64,000 nt of DNA, taken from assembly GCA_951813085.1 (NCBI GenBank), contig OX638348.1, forward strand, positions 2,985,627 through 3,049,626, read 5' to 3'. The DNA comes from an uncultured Opitutaceae bacterium. GTDB lineage: Bacteria; Verrucomicrobiota; Verrucomicrobiia; Opitutales; Opitutaceae. The translations under genes were made by a program, and so were the position numbers. Below the pieces are notes generated by a model. The model saw only the letters and a list, made by a program, of their open reading frames with translations, had not been told where the DNA came from and searched no databases. Shown one piece after another: positions 28,220 to 38,722 of this stretch; positions within the stretch are counted from its first letter, which is position 1, and each line of letters begins with the position of its first letter.

Positions 28220-30399
28220 TTACTCGGCGGGCAAATGTTTGTCTACCACGCGCTTTTTGACCACTTCCATTACCCTACCGAAACCCGTTCCGAAATTCCG
28301 GCCCGCGCGTCTCCGTGTCTGGGTGACAACAAGGTCATGCTCTGGCACGACCCAGAACGTATTGGAAGTGGCCGAACCATGCCCGACAACCTTGTCAGCC
28401 ATCAGCTTGCTCCGGTCCTGATAATTGATCCCTATCCCCCATTCCCTATTCACCCCTGGGTAGAACTCATTCAGGTCTATTGGGAGAATCTTCTCCAAGG
28501 TTTCCGAAGAGAAGAACTGCAAATTCCCATAGCTTCCTCCGTTGAGCATTAATTGTCCCACCTTGGCCAAGTCGTAGGCCGTGCTTTGGCTGCTGAATCC
28601 AAGATCCCAGTCATGAACCGTGTCACTCATTTCGAGCGGATCGTAGAGATATTCCCTAAGCAATCGGAAGACGCTTTTTCCCGTGACCACCTCCATGACC
28701 TTTCCCGCTAGTTCATAACCCATGCCATTGTAAACGTGCGCCTTACCCACGGTCTTGTCCTTTATCGATAGGGCCAAGGTGTTTTCTAACCAGTGATTAT
28801 GAACCCCTTCAAACTGGGCATGACCCGTAAAACCGCTTGTATGCGTAAAGCAATGACGCAGCGTAACCGCATTCGGACCCGTCAACGGGAACTCGGGCAG
28901 ATACAGGCCCACTGGATCGTCGATCCCTATAATCCCTTGATCCACAAACTGAGCAAATAGCATTCCCGTCAGCAACTTGGTGATCGATGCAATTTCCGTC
29001 GGCGTTTCCGCGGTGAATTTTCCATAGCCGTTTTCGCCAAAGCTTCCATGAAATAGGATGTTTCCCTTGTGAGCGACCAGTATATCGAAGGGCTCTCCGC
29101 CCTCTTCCATCCACTGGTTCGCTGCCTCTATAAGCTCAGATTGCAGGTCTTTGTATCCATTTACCTGTGATCGAGACAAAGGAGTCAGCTCCAGAGCTTT
29201 CTTTTCAGTATAAGCAGGTCGTTTCAGTTTTGGGTACTTGTTTTCCACCCCTAGGATCTTTTGCTTCAACTTGGCATGATAGTCTCCATCCAAGATCCGC
29301 GGCGTCGTGTTTGGCCCCGGCGAAAGCTTCTTCTTGCTTACTTCATCGGCAAACGCCATCAGGACTGACCCTTCTTCCTGGAACATAATGGAAGACTGCA
29401 GGATCGAGCCAGCATACTCGCCAATCGCTCCCTCATGCGGTTCCCAAACGCTTTTCGGAATCTCGTTTACATCGATGTAGTCTAGGCTTGCATCCAATCT
29501 TTGAAACTGTCCCCTCCAATCCTCCGAGCAGAATAAGGTCGCCGATCGTTTGAGCGTAATGCCGTTCGCGCCCTCGATCTCGGCATAGTACGCATAGCGT
29601 CCAGGCGATTTCGGATACCGAACCTCTTCCAAATCCCCGTCGAACCAACGGGTCTGTATGCGATAGCTTCCTCCTAGGTATTTACTAACGATTTGCGGGT
29701 TCTCAAAAACCAATTCTGGAAAGCGTCCCAGACGAAATCTTGGATCGTTGATTCTAGGCCGACTTATCTTCAGTTCGCTGCTAAGAAATTTCTGGTACTC
29801 ATCCTCTTCTTCTGCATCAGCAAGATACAACGCGGCCTGTTCCGTATCCAGAATCTTCACTGCCAAGCGCCAGCCCCAATCCCGGTTCGGCACTTTGATG
29901 ACTACATTGTTCCTTCCCTCCTCCAAATCAGCATAGAAGTGGAGGTAGCTTCGCCCCATTCCTCCGAAGGATGTATGGACCACTTCGCCATTAAGATAGA
30001 TCTTAGCCCCATCCGCTACGGAGACCAGGAACATGGCTTCTTCCGCCTCGGAGGCGTTTACCTCGAACTGAGCATAGACAAGCGCCATATCCTTCTGGCC
30101 CAGCGTCTTATTGAAATCGATGGCGCCAGCGCGATCAATATGACCGACCACTGAATCAATGCTGTCCGAATCCAGCCCTAGCCTAGCTCCCCATCGTTCT
30201 CGACGAACTCGATCTCTAGCAGATCGGCCCAATCATCGGGTCGCAGTCCCTCCTGGTGGAATGGACCGAAGATCCGAAATTCACCTACATGCCCATTTGA
30301 CGACAACTCGTGCGCCATCTGCGCCTGCAATCCGCAAGGAGCCAAGAGCAAAAAGAACGAGAGAAGCCTTGAGAAGTAATGAACAATCGTAAATCGCAT
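28220..30399 (-). pseudogene. Serine beta-lactamase-like hydrolase, frameshifted near the N-terminus
   Basis: The true start is the ATG complement at 30399, with a signal peptide (FSRLLSFFLLLAPCGLQAQ). That frame ends at 30178 after VENDGELG, while the shifted frame resumes with LGLDSDSIDSVVGHIDRAG and runs to 28220. One extra G in the GGGG run of gatggggagc would join them into about 726 residues. The first half has a PA14/jelly-roll-like region (ADGAKIYLNGEVVH). The C-terminal half is a class C beta-lactamase/esterase domain with SITK (nucleophile Ser near residue 472) and YNGMGYELAG. The enzymes hydrolyse esters or D-amino peptides. Confidence 0.85.
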
Positions 30400-30439
30400 A
30401 AGCCTTAAAGGAAGTGTTTGAGCGCTAACGCGCCACGGG

Positions 30440-31353
30440 TTATTTCTTCAAATGATGCATCAAAAACTCAACGTCGCTTTCGAAGGGAAGATTCGCTTTG
30501 GGATAATTTAGATAAACATCTACGCCTGCGCTCTGCAATCGCTCTTCCATGACAAGACCGAAATTAATATGATGGATCGACCAGCCACGGGCCCGCTTGT
30601 GGTCCTCAGGAATGGAGTCGTTCGGATTCATGCCATAGTTCATGTATGTGGGCGGATCATCCGGGCTAATGTGGGTGATGATCGATAGCTCTTTGACCAG
30701 GGCACGCGCTTCTACGCCGGATCGATCGATTGCGGAATCGCTGCCGGGATGAAACGCGCGCTTGCATCCAGGAATGTGATCAACCCACCAATTCAAATCC
30801 ATATTCGACTGACCCGCTAAAGGCGCCACGGCGACCAGGCGCGTCGACTCCCGAGCGACTGGATCCTCGCTTTTTGGATTGGCGAAATCATCGCCCCAGG
30901 CCAAATACGCCACCAGCTGCGCGCCGGCCGATCCTCCGTAAGCGGCTACCTTGGATTTGTCGATACCCCATTCATTTGCTTTGCTTCGAATGAACTGCAA
31001 TGCGCGAACAGCGTCATCGTGAGAAGCTGGAAACGGCGCATGCTTCAATAGCCTATACTCCACCGAGGCGTGGTGTATGCCCGCGTCCAAATACTGCTGG
31101 ACTTTCTTAGCGGTGACTTTCTTGTGCGACCCCCTTGAAACCCTCCCCCATGGATAAAGATCACCAGCGGCGCGGTTCCGTCCACATCCGCTCTCCAGAA
31201 ATCGACGACTTGATTGGGATGATCCCCATAGGAGACATCCTCGTAGGTTATGGTCGGTATTGGGACCTTTTGCTGTCCTTGGGCGGAGAGGCTAGCAATC
31301 GCCAGGCATAAGAGCGCAATAAGGAATTTAGGGCTAGGCGTGGGGTAGTACAT
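30440..31353 (-). pseudogene. Secreted alpha/beta-hydrolase (BD-FAE-like), frameshifted
   Basis: Starts at 31353 with a signal peptide (FLIALLCLAIASLSAQGQ), then VIFIHGGGFQGG, the HGGG oxyanion motif of the hormone-sensitive-lipase/BD-FAE type. Just after it the frame slips at caaGGGGGtcgc. Six G in place of five would give GGSHKKVTAKKVQQYLDAGIHH and join the downstream frame, which reaches 30440. That frame holds the nucleophile elbow GGSAGAQL and the late DDPPTYMNYG Asp region. Restored length is about 304 residues. Likely a carbohydrate esterase. Confidence 0.87.
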
Positions 31354-31486
31354 GCGGCAAACCTAGGTAAGCAGAGCCGAGCGACAAGGAAAATGGACGC
31401 AAATTGCTTTCATTCCCCTACCAACCAATACTATCGACCGAGTAAACGATTGCTCATTAATCGTACCACCCAGTTCGGATATCGAG

Positions 31487-32998
31487 CTACTTCGCCCAAT
31501 CCGGAAATACATCGATGGGCGATTTCGCTACGTAAGGAAATAGCAGATACACAGCGATCACCGTAAAGATGATCGCTACGAAGTTTAGCAACAATCCCGT
31601 GCGAGCCATTTCCGCGATGCGAATCCGCTGACTCCCGAAAACAACGGCATTCGGAGGAGTCGCCACCGGCATCATGAACGCCATCGAGGCGGAAATCGTT
31701 GCAGGGATCATGAACAGCAAAGGGTGCGCTTGTAGACTGACCGCCCAGGTCGCCAAGATCGGTAGCAACATCGACAAGGTCGCGACATTGGACGTCAGCT
31801 CAGTCAAGAACGTCACCGCCAAGCAAATAACGACTACGAGGAAGAACGAGGGTATTTCTCCAAGCGAACGGAAGCCTTGCCCGATATACTCGGACAGTCC
31901 ACTCGCCCCAAACCCTGAGGCCAGCGCGAACCCGCCTCCGAATAGAATTATGATCGCCCAGGGCAGCTTGCCGAATACCTCCGTTTCCAGGATACGGCCC
32001 TTCCCCCCACTCTCCTTGGACGGTATAAAGAATAGGAGAATGCACATGGCGATAGCGATCGTACCATCGTCGACCCGGCTAAAGCCGCTCCAAATATTCG
32101 ACCAGCCAGGTATGGACATGAACCCGAGCTCGAGATCTCTTCGAAACGTCCACAGAAATACGGTCGCAACAAACACGCCCAGAACCATCTTTCCCTCATA
32201 GCGGATCGGCCCCAACTTCTCGCGTTCTTGCTGTATGATTGACCTATCGAGCGTGAGGGACTTATCGAAGCGGCAGAGAACGCACGTCAACAGGAACCAG
32301 ACGATGATGATCAATGTGAACGAATAGGGGATGCCAATCAGGATCCACTGGCCGAACGCGATCGGTGGCGCGTCAGGAAACGATTCCTGAAAAAGGCGAA
32401 CGAACGCGAGGTTGGTCGGCGTTCCCACCAAAGTGGATACACCGCCTATCGAACACCCATATGCAATGCCCAGCATCAGGACCAGGGCCAGCGAATGCGT
32501 CCTTTCCTTGCCAAACTCCTCTTCCATTTTCGAGATGATCGCCAAACCGATCGGCAACATCATGACCGAGGTCGCCGTATTGGATATCCACATCGAAAGA
32601 AATGCTGACGACGCCATGAATCCGAGGACCAGCAAGTCCGCCTTCTTCCCAATCGCGCTGATGATCGCCAGCGCGATCCGGCGATGCAGATTCCAGCGCT
32701 CCATCGACAAGGCAATGAGAAAGCCGCCAATGAAAAGAAATACGATCGAGTTCACGTACGATTTCGAAGCCGTGCCTGCATCGAGGATACCGGACAGCGG
32801 AAAGGCGACCATGGGGATCAGCGCCGTCGCCGCCAACGGAATCGCCTCGGTAATCCAGAGGATCGCCATAAACGCGGCGATCGCCGCCATCAGGCCCACC
32901 TCCGGCCGCTCCGGAACCGGATTGTAGAACAGCAGCATAACCGCGAAAACGGACACTCCAATCGCAAGGCCAAGCTTCTTCCAGGGTAGTGTGGTCAT
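31487..32998 (-). CDS. SLC13/DASS-family anion symporter
   Basis: 503 residues from the ATG complement at 32998; an 18-residue upstream extension was not preferred. It has about eleven to thirteen membrane spans, with LWITEAIPLAATALIPM near the start and SNTATSVMMLPIGLAI as the SNT cation/carboxylate motif. The second repeat has TELTSNVATLSMLLPI as its counterpart. These are Na+-coupled carriers of di- and tricarboxylates or sulfate. With the racemase, dehydratase-like and dehydrogenase genes that follow, uptake of a sugar-derived organic acid is a reasonable guess. Confidence 0.9.
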   Translation of the reverse strand: MTTLPWKKLGLAIGVSVFAVMLLFYNPVPERPEVGLMAAIAAFMAILWITEAIPLAATALIPMVAFPLSGILDAGTASKSYVNSIVFLFIGGFLIALSMERWNLHRRIALAIISAIGKKADLLVLGFMASSAFLSMWISNTATSVMMLPIGLAIISKMEEEFGKERTHSLALVLMLGIAYGCSIGGVSTLVGTPTNLAFVRLFQESFPDAPPIAFGQWILIGIPYSFTLIIIVWFLLTCVLCRFDKSLTLDRSIIQQEREKLGPIRYEGKMVLGVFVATVFLWTFRRDLELGFMSIPGWSNIWSGFSRVDDGTIAIAMCILLFFIPSKESGGKGRILETEVFGKLPWAIIILFGGGFALASGFGASGLSEYIGQGFRSLGEIPSFFLVVVICLAVTFLTELTSNVATLSMLLPILATWAVSLQAHPLLFMIPATISASMAFMMPVATPPNAVVFGSQRIRIAEMARTGLLLNFVAIIFTVIAVYLLFPYVAKSPIDVFPDWAK

Positions 32999-33127
32999 TC
33001 TCGTTTCTATCAATCGCCCGCTGCCTAATTCGCTATCGGCCAATCGTTCCAATAGAAGAGATAGAAAAGACGCAAGCTTTCGCAGGCGTCTATTCCGGGC
33101 TGAGAATCAATTGCTGGTACGGCCCGA

Positions 33128-34465
33128 CTACGGCCTTACTGGCGTTCCATCAGGGCGGCGAACGATAGGCCGGTACCAGGGCTCTTCCGGGAGCGGATAC
33201 TTGGCGGCAAGCTCTTCGTTGATATCGATCCCGAATCCTGGATTCTCGTTTACGATCATGTATCCATTGTCGAATGTCGGACATCCGGGAAATACCTCCT
33301 GGGTTTCCGGACCGAAAACGGTTTGCTCCTGGATTCCAAAATTCCAGATGGCGAGATCGATGTGCGCATTGCCTACATGCCCGACCGGGGAGGTATTTCC
33401 GGGCCCATGCCAGGCCGTGCGCACGTTGAACCACTCGGCCAGTCGGGCAGTTTTCAGAACGGGAGTGATACCTCCAATCTGAGAAATATGGATACGGACA
33501 AAGTCGATGAGACGGTCCGTGATGAGGCCCACCCATTCGTGCGGATTGTTGAAGAGCTCACCCATGGCGATCGCACAAGAGGTTTGCTGACGCAATGTCT
33601 TGAAGTACCCAATGTCTTCCGGGGCGAATGGGTCCTCGATAAAGAAGGGACGATATTGCTCGAGCTCCTTGACCAGATTGATCGCTTCGATAGGCGGCAA
33701 GAGCTCGTGGATGTCGTGTAGAAACTCGAGTTCCTCGCCAAACTCCGTTCGGGCCATCTCGAAGATTTCCGGAACGATCTTCATGTAGGGTCGAATTTCC
33801 ATGACCGAATCCGTCGGTACGCCGAAACCCGCTTTCTTGAAGTCGGGTTCCTCCGTAGCCAAGTGCGGCGATCCGTATCGGCCCAGCTGAATACGGATAT
33901 GCCGAAACCCATCCTCCTTGAATTTGGAAATGCTCTCCTTGAGCTCAACCATGTCATCGCCGTGCGCGTGACCATAGCAATCGACTGCGAAGCGGCACTT
34001 TCCGCCGAACAGCTGGTAGGCGGGCATCCCTGCTCGCTTGGCCTTGATATCCCAAAGAGCTTGGTCAAGCCCTGCCAGGGCGGTATTGAGGATGGGTCCG
34101 TTCCGCCAGTAGCTGCTGACGTTCACCGTCTGCCAAATGTCTTCGATATTATCCGGATCCTTGGCACGCAGGAGCGGATCCAAGTATTCGTCGACCGCTG
34201 CCGTAATCGTCTTGTAACGCCGGATACCTGTAGCACACCCGATTCCGTACAGCCCAGGCTCGTTGGTCTCGACCTTGACCACCCCAAACCCGGTGCCGTT
34301 GGGATAGGTGTGGATCGCTTTTACTCGCGTGATTTTAAGCTTCTCGCTGTGCGGATTAGCAGCTTGGTAGCGCTGCGCGATCGCGTCGTTTTGTCCAATG
34401 GTAGAATTTAGCAATCCGGTTCCGGTCCCGGCTGCCATGAGGGTGAGCGCTTGACGTCTATTCAT
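33128..34465 (-). CDS. Enolase-superfamily dehydratase (ManD/RspA-like), exported
   Basis: 445 residues. The N-terminus MNRRQALTLMAAGTGTG looks like a Tat-type or lipobox-free leader. Family features are DCYGHAHGDDMVEL, the metal ligands around FLHDIHELLPP and FIEDPFAPED, and EL near AMGELFNNPHEW. The barrel end reads TAWHGPGNTSPVGHVGNAHIDLAI, close to the ManD/RspA subgroup. These enzymes remove water from sugar acids such as mannonate or gluconate. Substrate specificity needs structural residues I cannot assign. The neighbouring beta-hydroxyacid dehydrogenase and racemase suggest a sugar-acid route. Confidence 0.87.
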   Translation of the reverse strand: MNRRQALTLMAAGTGTGLLNSTIGQNDAIAQRYQAANPHSEKLKITRVKAIHTYPNGTGFGVVKVETNEPGLYGIGCATGIRRYKTITAAVDEYLDPLLRAKDPDNIEDIWQTVNVSSYWRNGPILNTALAGLDQALWDIKAKRAGMPAYQLFGGKCRFAVDCYGHAHGDDMVELKESISKFKEDGFRHIRIQLGRYGSPHLATEEPDFKKAGFGVPTDSVMEIRPYMKIVPEIFEMARTEFGEELEFLHDIHELLPPIEAINLVKELEQYRPFFIEDPFAPEDIGYFKTLRQQTSCAIAMGELFNNPHEWVGLITDRLIDFVRIHISQIGGITPVLKTARLAEWFNVRTAWHGPGNTSPVGHVGNAHIDLAIWNFGIQEQTVFGPETQEVFPGCPTFDNGYMIVNENPGFGIDINEELAAKYPLPEEPWYRPIVRRPDGTPVRP

Positions 34466-34648
34466 GAATTAGAAGCGTCGAGGTTAGGTTCTTTAGAGGT
34501 GTGCGAGCGAAATTCGATTGTCTGCGTTTCCTAGCAACAGGATCGCTCGGAGATCGACCCCTACCCTATAGGGTGCTATCCCATCGCTGCGAGCCAATAG
34601 TTGCCTATCCTCGCTGTCTCCTGTTTCCTGTCACCTGCCTCCTTGTCC

Positions 34649-35524
34649 CTATCTCCACTCAGACTCGAAGCACTTCCACATCACCGATGTATCCATTTTC
34701 CCATACCCTTGATCCTGAGCCATCTGGTTAATGGATTCGATGCTCGCTCCGAGCATGGGCTCAGCCCCGTTTTGCCGGGCTAGCTGGGTCGCTAGGCTGA
34801 CATCCTTGCAAAGGAGGTCGACGGAAAACGTGGGGGTATCATAGGCGTCCGCGCAGATGTTCTTGCCCAGCTCCTTGAACAAATTGCTCACAGTGCCTGC
34901 TTGGCTGGCAGTGATCGTATTGTAGAGGAGCTCGGGCGCGATCCCTACTTGCTTAGATACCGCCATCATTTCAGCGGTCATCGCATTGATCGCGCCGAAC
35001 ATGAGCTGATTGAGAAGCTTTATCTTGTTGCCGCTTCCCGATTCCCCCACGGGCAAAACCGCGCCCGCTAGCAATTCGAGTACGGGCAAGCACTTATCGA
35101 GATAGTCCACGTTCCCACCGATCGGTAGGGCCCACTTGCCAATGCTGCCGGGACGACCGAGAACTGGCGCGTCCAAATAGCCTACGCTCCGTCGATCCGC
35201 TAGCGCTGCAAGCTTGGCCGTGCTATCGGGATCAGTCGTGCTCAAGTCCACAATGACCGCTCCCTCCGAGATCGTTGAAAGCAATCCGTCCGGGCCGGAA
35301 ACCACTGCTTCGATCACTTTTGGCCCCGGCAGGAACATCAGGACAATATCCGATTCGCTCGCCACCTCGGCGGGACTTGCTGCAAGCGTCGCCCCTATCT
35401 GCTCAGCGTTCTCAGCCGACGGACCGTGCGGATCGTATGCGGTCAGCTGGTAACCTCCCTCAATGATATTGGCGGCTGCCGCCGCGCCCATGGTGCCTGC
35501 GCCTATCAATCCAATTCGTTCCAT
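34649..35524 (-). CDS. Beta-hydroxyacid dehydrogenase (3-hydroxyisobutyrate/tartronate-semialdehyde type)
   Basis: 291 residues; the ATG complement at 35524 starts directly at MERIGLIGAGTMGAAAA, the family's GxGxMG nucleotide site, so the 15-residue extension upstream was dropped. DLSTTDPDST and the substrate segment DAPVLGRPGSIGKWALPIGG follow (relatives have DAPVSGG). The catalytic Lys lies in SGNKIKLLNQLMF. The family oxidises 3-hydroxyacids or reduces tartronate semialdehyde with NAD(P). It lies in the same orientation as the enolase-type gene and the SLC13 carrier. Confidence 0.88.
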   Translation of the reverse strand: MERIGLIGAGTMGAAAAANIIEGGYQLTAYDPHGPSAENAEQIGATLAASPAEVASESDIVLMFLPGPKVIEAVVSGPDGLLSTISEGAVIVDLSTTDPDSTAKLAALADRRSVGYLDAPVLGRPGSIGKWALPIGGNVDYLDKCLPVLELLAGAVLPVGESGSGNKIKLLNQLMFGAINAMTAEMMAVSKQVGIAPELLYNTITASQAGTVSNLFKELGKNICADAYDTPTFSVDLLCKDVSLATQLARQNGAEPMLGASIESINQMAQDQGYGKMDTSVMWKCFESEWR

Positions 35525-35720
35525 CGTCGTTGCCGTAAAGTTTGGGGTTCTAGTATAATCGATTGCCAACGTGACTGCTAGGAAACGGGAGAGCGTGGCA
35601 TTCGGTCAATGACTATATCCTGTGACGGATAATGATATTGAACTACGCGTCTACCGCGGTTCTCCTCAATTCTGCAACGGCGAGCGCTCTTTTTCTTCAC
35701 CCAGTTTCTACCCTTCAAAA

Positions 35721-37145
35721 ATGCAACAGGTATCTCTCGATTACGGTGATTCCAAGATGGACATCGCCCTCCCGGATTCCGCACAGGTGTTTCGATTCGG
35801 GGATGAGCACAACTGCCTTCCCTCGATCGACTCGCGCGCCGCAACGCGCCATGCTCTGGAGAATCCCCTAGGCTTCCCTCCCCTGCGCGAATTGGGCGGC
35901 AAAGGAAAAAAAGTGGTCATAGGCTTCCCCGACCGCGTCAAGGGAGGCAGCCATGCGGAAGCGCATCGAAAGGTAGCGATTCCGATGATCATTGAGGAGC
36001 TGCAAAAATCGGGCGCGGAATTGGAAGACATCACCCTGCTCTGCTGCATGGGCCTGCATCGCAGGAACCACTTGGACGATTGGAACGACTACTTGGGAGA
36101 AGCGATCGTCAAGCAGTTCTATCCAGATCGACTGGTGAACCACGACGGCGAGGCAGATGATCTCTGCGACTTTGGCGAGGACGCTGACGGCAACGTAGTC
36201 CAATGCACGCGCCTGATGGCGGAAGCGGACGTTCCAATCGTCCTGGGTCACTGTTCTGGCAATCCGTACGGCGGGTTCAGCGGGGGCTACAAGATGATCG
36301 TCACAGGCATGGCGGGATGGCGTTCCATCGCATCGCACCACTGCCCGAAAACGATGCACCGAAAGGATTGGCTCGGAGCGTCTACCGATTCCCGTATGCG
36401 CCATCAGTTCAAGTCGATCGGCCAAGCGATGGAAAAGGCGATGGGGAAAAAATTCTTCGCGGTCGACGCAGTCGTGGGTCGCTACGCAGAAGTGCTGGCG
36501 GTGCGGGCAGGAGAGATCGAGGCGGTCGAGCAAGCCACCTGGCCGCTAGCGGAGAAATGGACGAACATCGCCATCGATATGCCGGAAAAGGCAGACATCC
36601 TCGTATTCGGATTGCCACGAAATTTCCACTACGGTCCCGGCATGGGGAGCAATCCGATCTTAATGAGCCTCGCGATCGGCGGACAGCTCTCGCGCTGCTG
36701 GCATGCCTTCCGCGAAGGCGGGGTTCTCATCGCCGCCGCCATTTGCGATGGCGATTGGAATCCGAGATGGTTCCCCTCCTACGAAAAGACCTTTGAGACG
36801 ATGTTGGGCTATCCCGCAGTCACCGACTTCCTGAAATCGGACGACATGCTGAGCCTATCCAAGGACAAGGAGTACTGCCGCTTGTATTCAGAAACGTTCG
36901 CTTACCACCCCTTCCATGCCATGTCCATGTTGAGCGGAGGTAGCGTACCTGCAAAATGGTGTTCGCGAGTCATCCTCGTCGGAGCCCAAAATCGGGACCA
37001 CGCCACCCAACTCGGCTACACGCCCGCCGACACCTTCGATGAAGCCCTGCAACTCGCGGAGACCATCACCGGAAAGAACGCCCGCATCCTCTGTACCCCA
37101 GAATGCTTCACCGGCGGCGCCTCCGTACACCTCCACGTGAGCTAG
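35721..37145 (+). CDS. LarA-like (DUF2088) nickel-pincer racemase family protein
   Basis: 474 residues from the ATG at 35721; an open frame to 35622 lacks family sequence. The N-terminal domain is DUF2088-like. LLCCMGLHRRN carries the early conserved His region and SHHCPKTMH a second His-rich one, where LarA holds its catalytic His pair. GHCSGNPYGGFSGGYKMIVTG is also typical. LarA racemises lactate using a nickel-pincer nucleotide made by LarBCE, which are not in this window. Many homologues act on other 2-hydroxy acids, so the substrate here is open. The gene is divergent from the beta-hydroxyacid dehydrogenase. Confidence 0.85.
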   Translation: MQQVSLDYGDSKMDIALPDSAQVFRFGDEHNCLPSIDSRAATRHALENPLGFPPLRELGGKGKKVVIGFPDRVKGGSHAEAHRKVAIPMIIEELQKSGAELEDITLLCCMGLHRRNHLDDWNDYLGEAIVKQFYPDRLVNHDGEADDLCDFGEDADGNVVQCTRLMAEADVPIVLGHCSGNPYGGFSGGYKMIVTGMAGWRSIASHHCPKTMHRKDWLGASTDSRMRHQFKSIGQAMEKAMGKKFFAVDAVVGRYAEVLAVRAGEIEAVEQATWPLAEKWTNIAIDMPEKADILVFGLPRNFHYGPGMGSNPILMSLAIGGQLSRCWHAFREGGVLIAAAICDGDWNPRWFPSYEKTFETMLGYPAVTDFLKSDDMLSLSKDKEYCRLYSETFAYHPFHAMSMLSGGSVPAKWCSRVILVGAQNRDHATQLGYTPADTFDEALQLAETITGKNARILCTPECFTGGASVHLHVS

Positions 37146-37146
37146 G

Positions 37147-37243
37147 GCCTGTGTCCCCCATACCCTGTGTCCCTTGGCTCCTGCACCCTGTCCCCGTCTC
37201 CTGCCTGTCTCCTGCCCCCCTGCCCCCTGTCTCCTACCCCCAG
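37147..37243 (+). repeat. C-rich CTGTCTCCTGCC simple repeat
   Basis: A low-complexity run of CCCTGTGTCCC, CCTGTCTCCTG and CCCCTGCCCCCTG units lies between the LarA-like gene and the next oxidoreductase. A related shorter run (CTGTCTCCTGTTTCCTG...) is at 34614-34657, at the other edge of the same module. Confidence 0.7.
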
Positions 37244-37290
37244 ATCTTCTTCATTGACTCGAAGAGCCTCGAAATCTAGCTTCGTCGGTT

Positions 37291-38697
37291 ATGAATGGCT
37301 CAACTACTCCAAATCGTCGTCAATTCTTAGCTGCCTCCGCCACTACCGGCGCCGGGCTGCTATTCCTGCCAAGCGGCTCGCTCTTCGGGCAGAATCGTCC
37401 CGGCAATCGGCTCAATATCGCCTTGATTGGCTGCTGGGGACGCGCCACCGCCCACTTCAACATGCTGGAGAAAGAAAACGTGGTCGCTCTCTGCGATGTC
37501 AATTCGAACGCGCTCGCCGCGGCCGCCCAAAAGTTCCCGAAGGCGAAGCAATACAAGGACTGGCGTAAATGCTTGGACCAGAAAGACCTAGATGCGGTCG
37601 TCTGCTGCACGCCAGACCATCACCACGCATTCATTTCCGTTTGGGCGATGAACCGCGGTCTACACGTATATGGCGAGAAGCCTTTGGCCAACAGCGTGGA
37701 GGAGGCTCGCCTCGTTCGCGAAACCTACATGAAGAATCGGAACAAGGTGGCGACCCAATGCGGAACGCAACGCCACTTCGATCCCAATTTCGCCTACATC
37801 CGCGAACTCATCCACGAGGGCGCCATCGGCGAGCTGGAAGATGTGCACGCTTGGGGCAATCGCTTCCACGAAAAGACCGGCTACCCAAAAGGGACCGGAT
37901 CTGCGCCGGACTTCCTCGACTGGGACCTCTGGGTCGGGCCTTCCCAAATGCACCCGTTTAGCGAAGACTACTTCATCGCCTACGATTACAAGACTCGCAA
38001 GATGAGCCGGACCTACTTCGACTCTGACAAGAACAATTGGCCGACCGGTTCGAATTGCCTCTCATGGAACATGTACCGCGACTTCGGCAACTGGCAGATC
38101 GGCGACATGGGCAGCCACACCATGGACCTGGCCTTCAACCCGCTCGACGCCGACTACCCGATTTCCGCCCAAGCTGAAGGTGAAAAATACAATCCGGAAG
38201 TCGCGCCGTCTCGCATGAGCTCGAGCTGCGTTAATCCCGCCAATGACTGGCGCGGCAAGATCCGCGTTTCCTGGCACCAAGGCGGCAACATGCCGAAGTC
38301 CCCGCTTTCCTACGTCGACCTGAACAAAATCGGCCACGGTGCCCTCTTCAAGGGGAAAAAGGGATTCATCGTAGCCGACTTCAAGACGCGGACCGTAATC
38401 CCTTACGGAAAGGCCGCGGATCTTTCCTACTACGATTCCAGCAAGATCAAGGTGCCGGAACGCACCGTCGCCAACTTCGGCGAAGAGTGGACGAATGCCT
38501 GCAAGACGGATCTCAAAACCTCCTGCAATTTCGACTACTCGGGTGTAATGATCGAGCAACTACTTCTCGGAGCTGTGGCGTTCGATGTGGGCAAGAAGCT
38601 CGACTACAACGCCAAGAAGATGGAAGTGACCAACAGCCCGGAAGCGAACCGCCTCCTGCGCAAGGAATACCGCAAAGGCTGGGCGCTCAACGGCTAG
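37291..38697 (+). CDS. Tat-exported Gfo/Idh/MocA oxidoreductase
   Basis: 468 residues. Twin-arginine leader NRRQFLAASATTGAGLLFLP, then NIALIGCWGRATAH in the Rossmann position, VVCCTPDHHHAFISV and the Glu-Lys-Pro motif in HVYGEKPLANSVEEA. The C-terminal domain has DWDLWVGPSQMHP and QIGDMGSHTMDLAF. It is a different subfamily from the gene at 26402, as the EKP motif and C-terminal sequence differ. Substrate unknown; a periplasmic or Tat-dependent role in sugar oxidation is inferred. A strong terminator follows. Confidence 0.9.
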   Translation: MNGSTTPNRRQFLAASATTGAGLLFLPSGSLFGQNRPGNRLNIALIGCWGRATAHFNMLEKENVVALCDVNSNALAAAAQKFPKAKQYKDWRKCLDQKDLDAVVCCTPDHHHAFISVWAMNRGLHVYGEKPLANSVEEARLVRETYMKNRNKVATQCGTQRHFDPNFAYIRELIHEGAIGELEDVHAWGNRFHEKTGYPKGTGSAPDFLDWDLWVGPSQMHPFSEDYFIAYDYKTRKMSRTYFDSDKNNWPTGSNCLSWNMYRDFGNWQIGDMGSHTMDLAFNPLDADYPISAQAEGEKYNPEVAPSRMSSSCVNPANDWRGKIRVSWHQGGNMPKSPLSYVDLNKIGHGALFKGKKGFIVADFKTRTVIPYGKAADLSYYDSSKIKVPERTVANFGEEWTNACKTDLKTSCNFDYSGVMIEQLLLGAVAFDVGKKLDYNAKKMEVTNSPEANRLLRKEYRKGWALNG

Positions 38698-38722
38698 TCC
38701 GAAACGAAAATTTAGAACTGCA

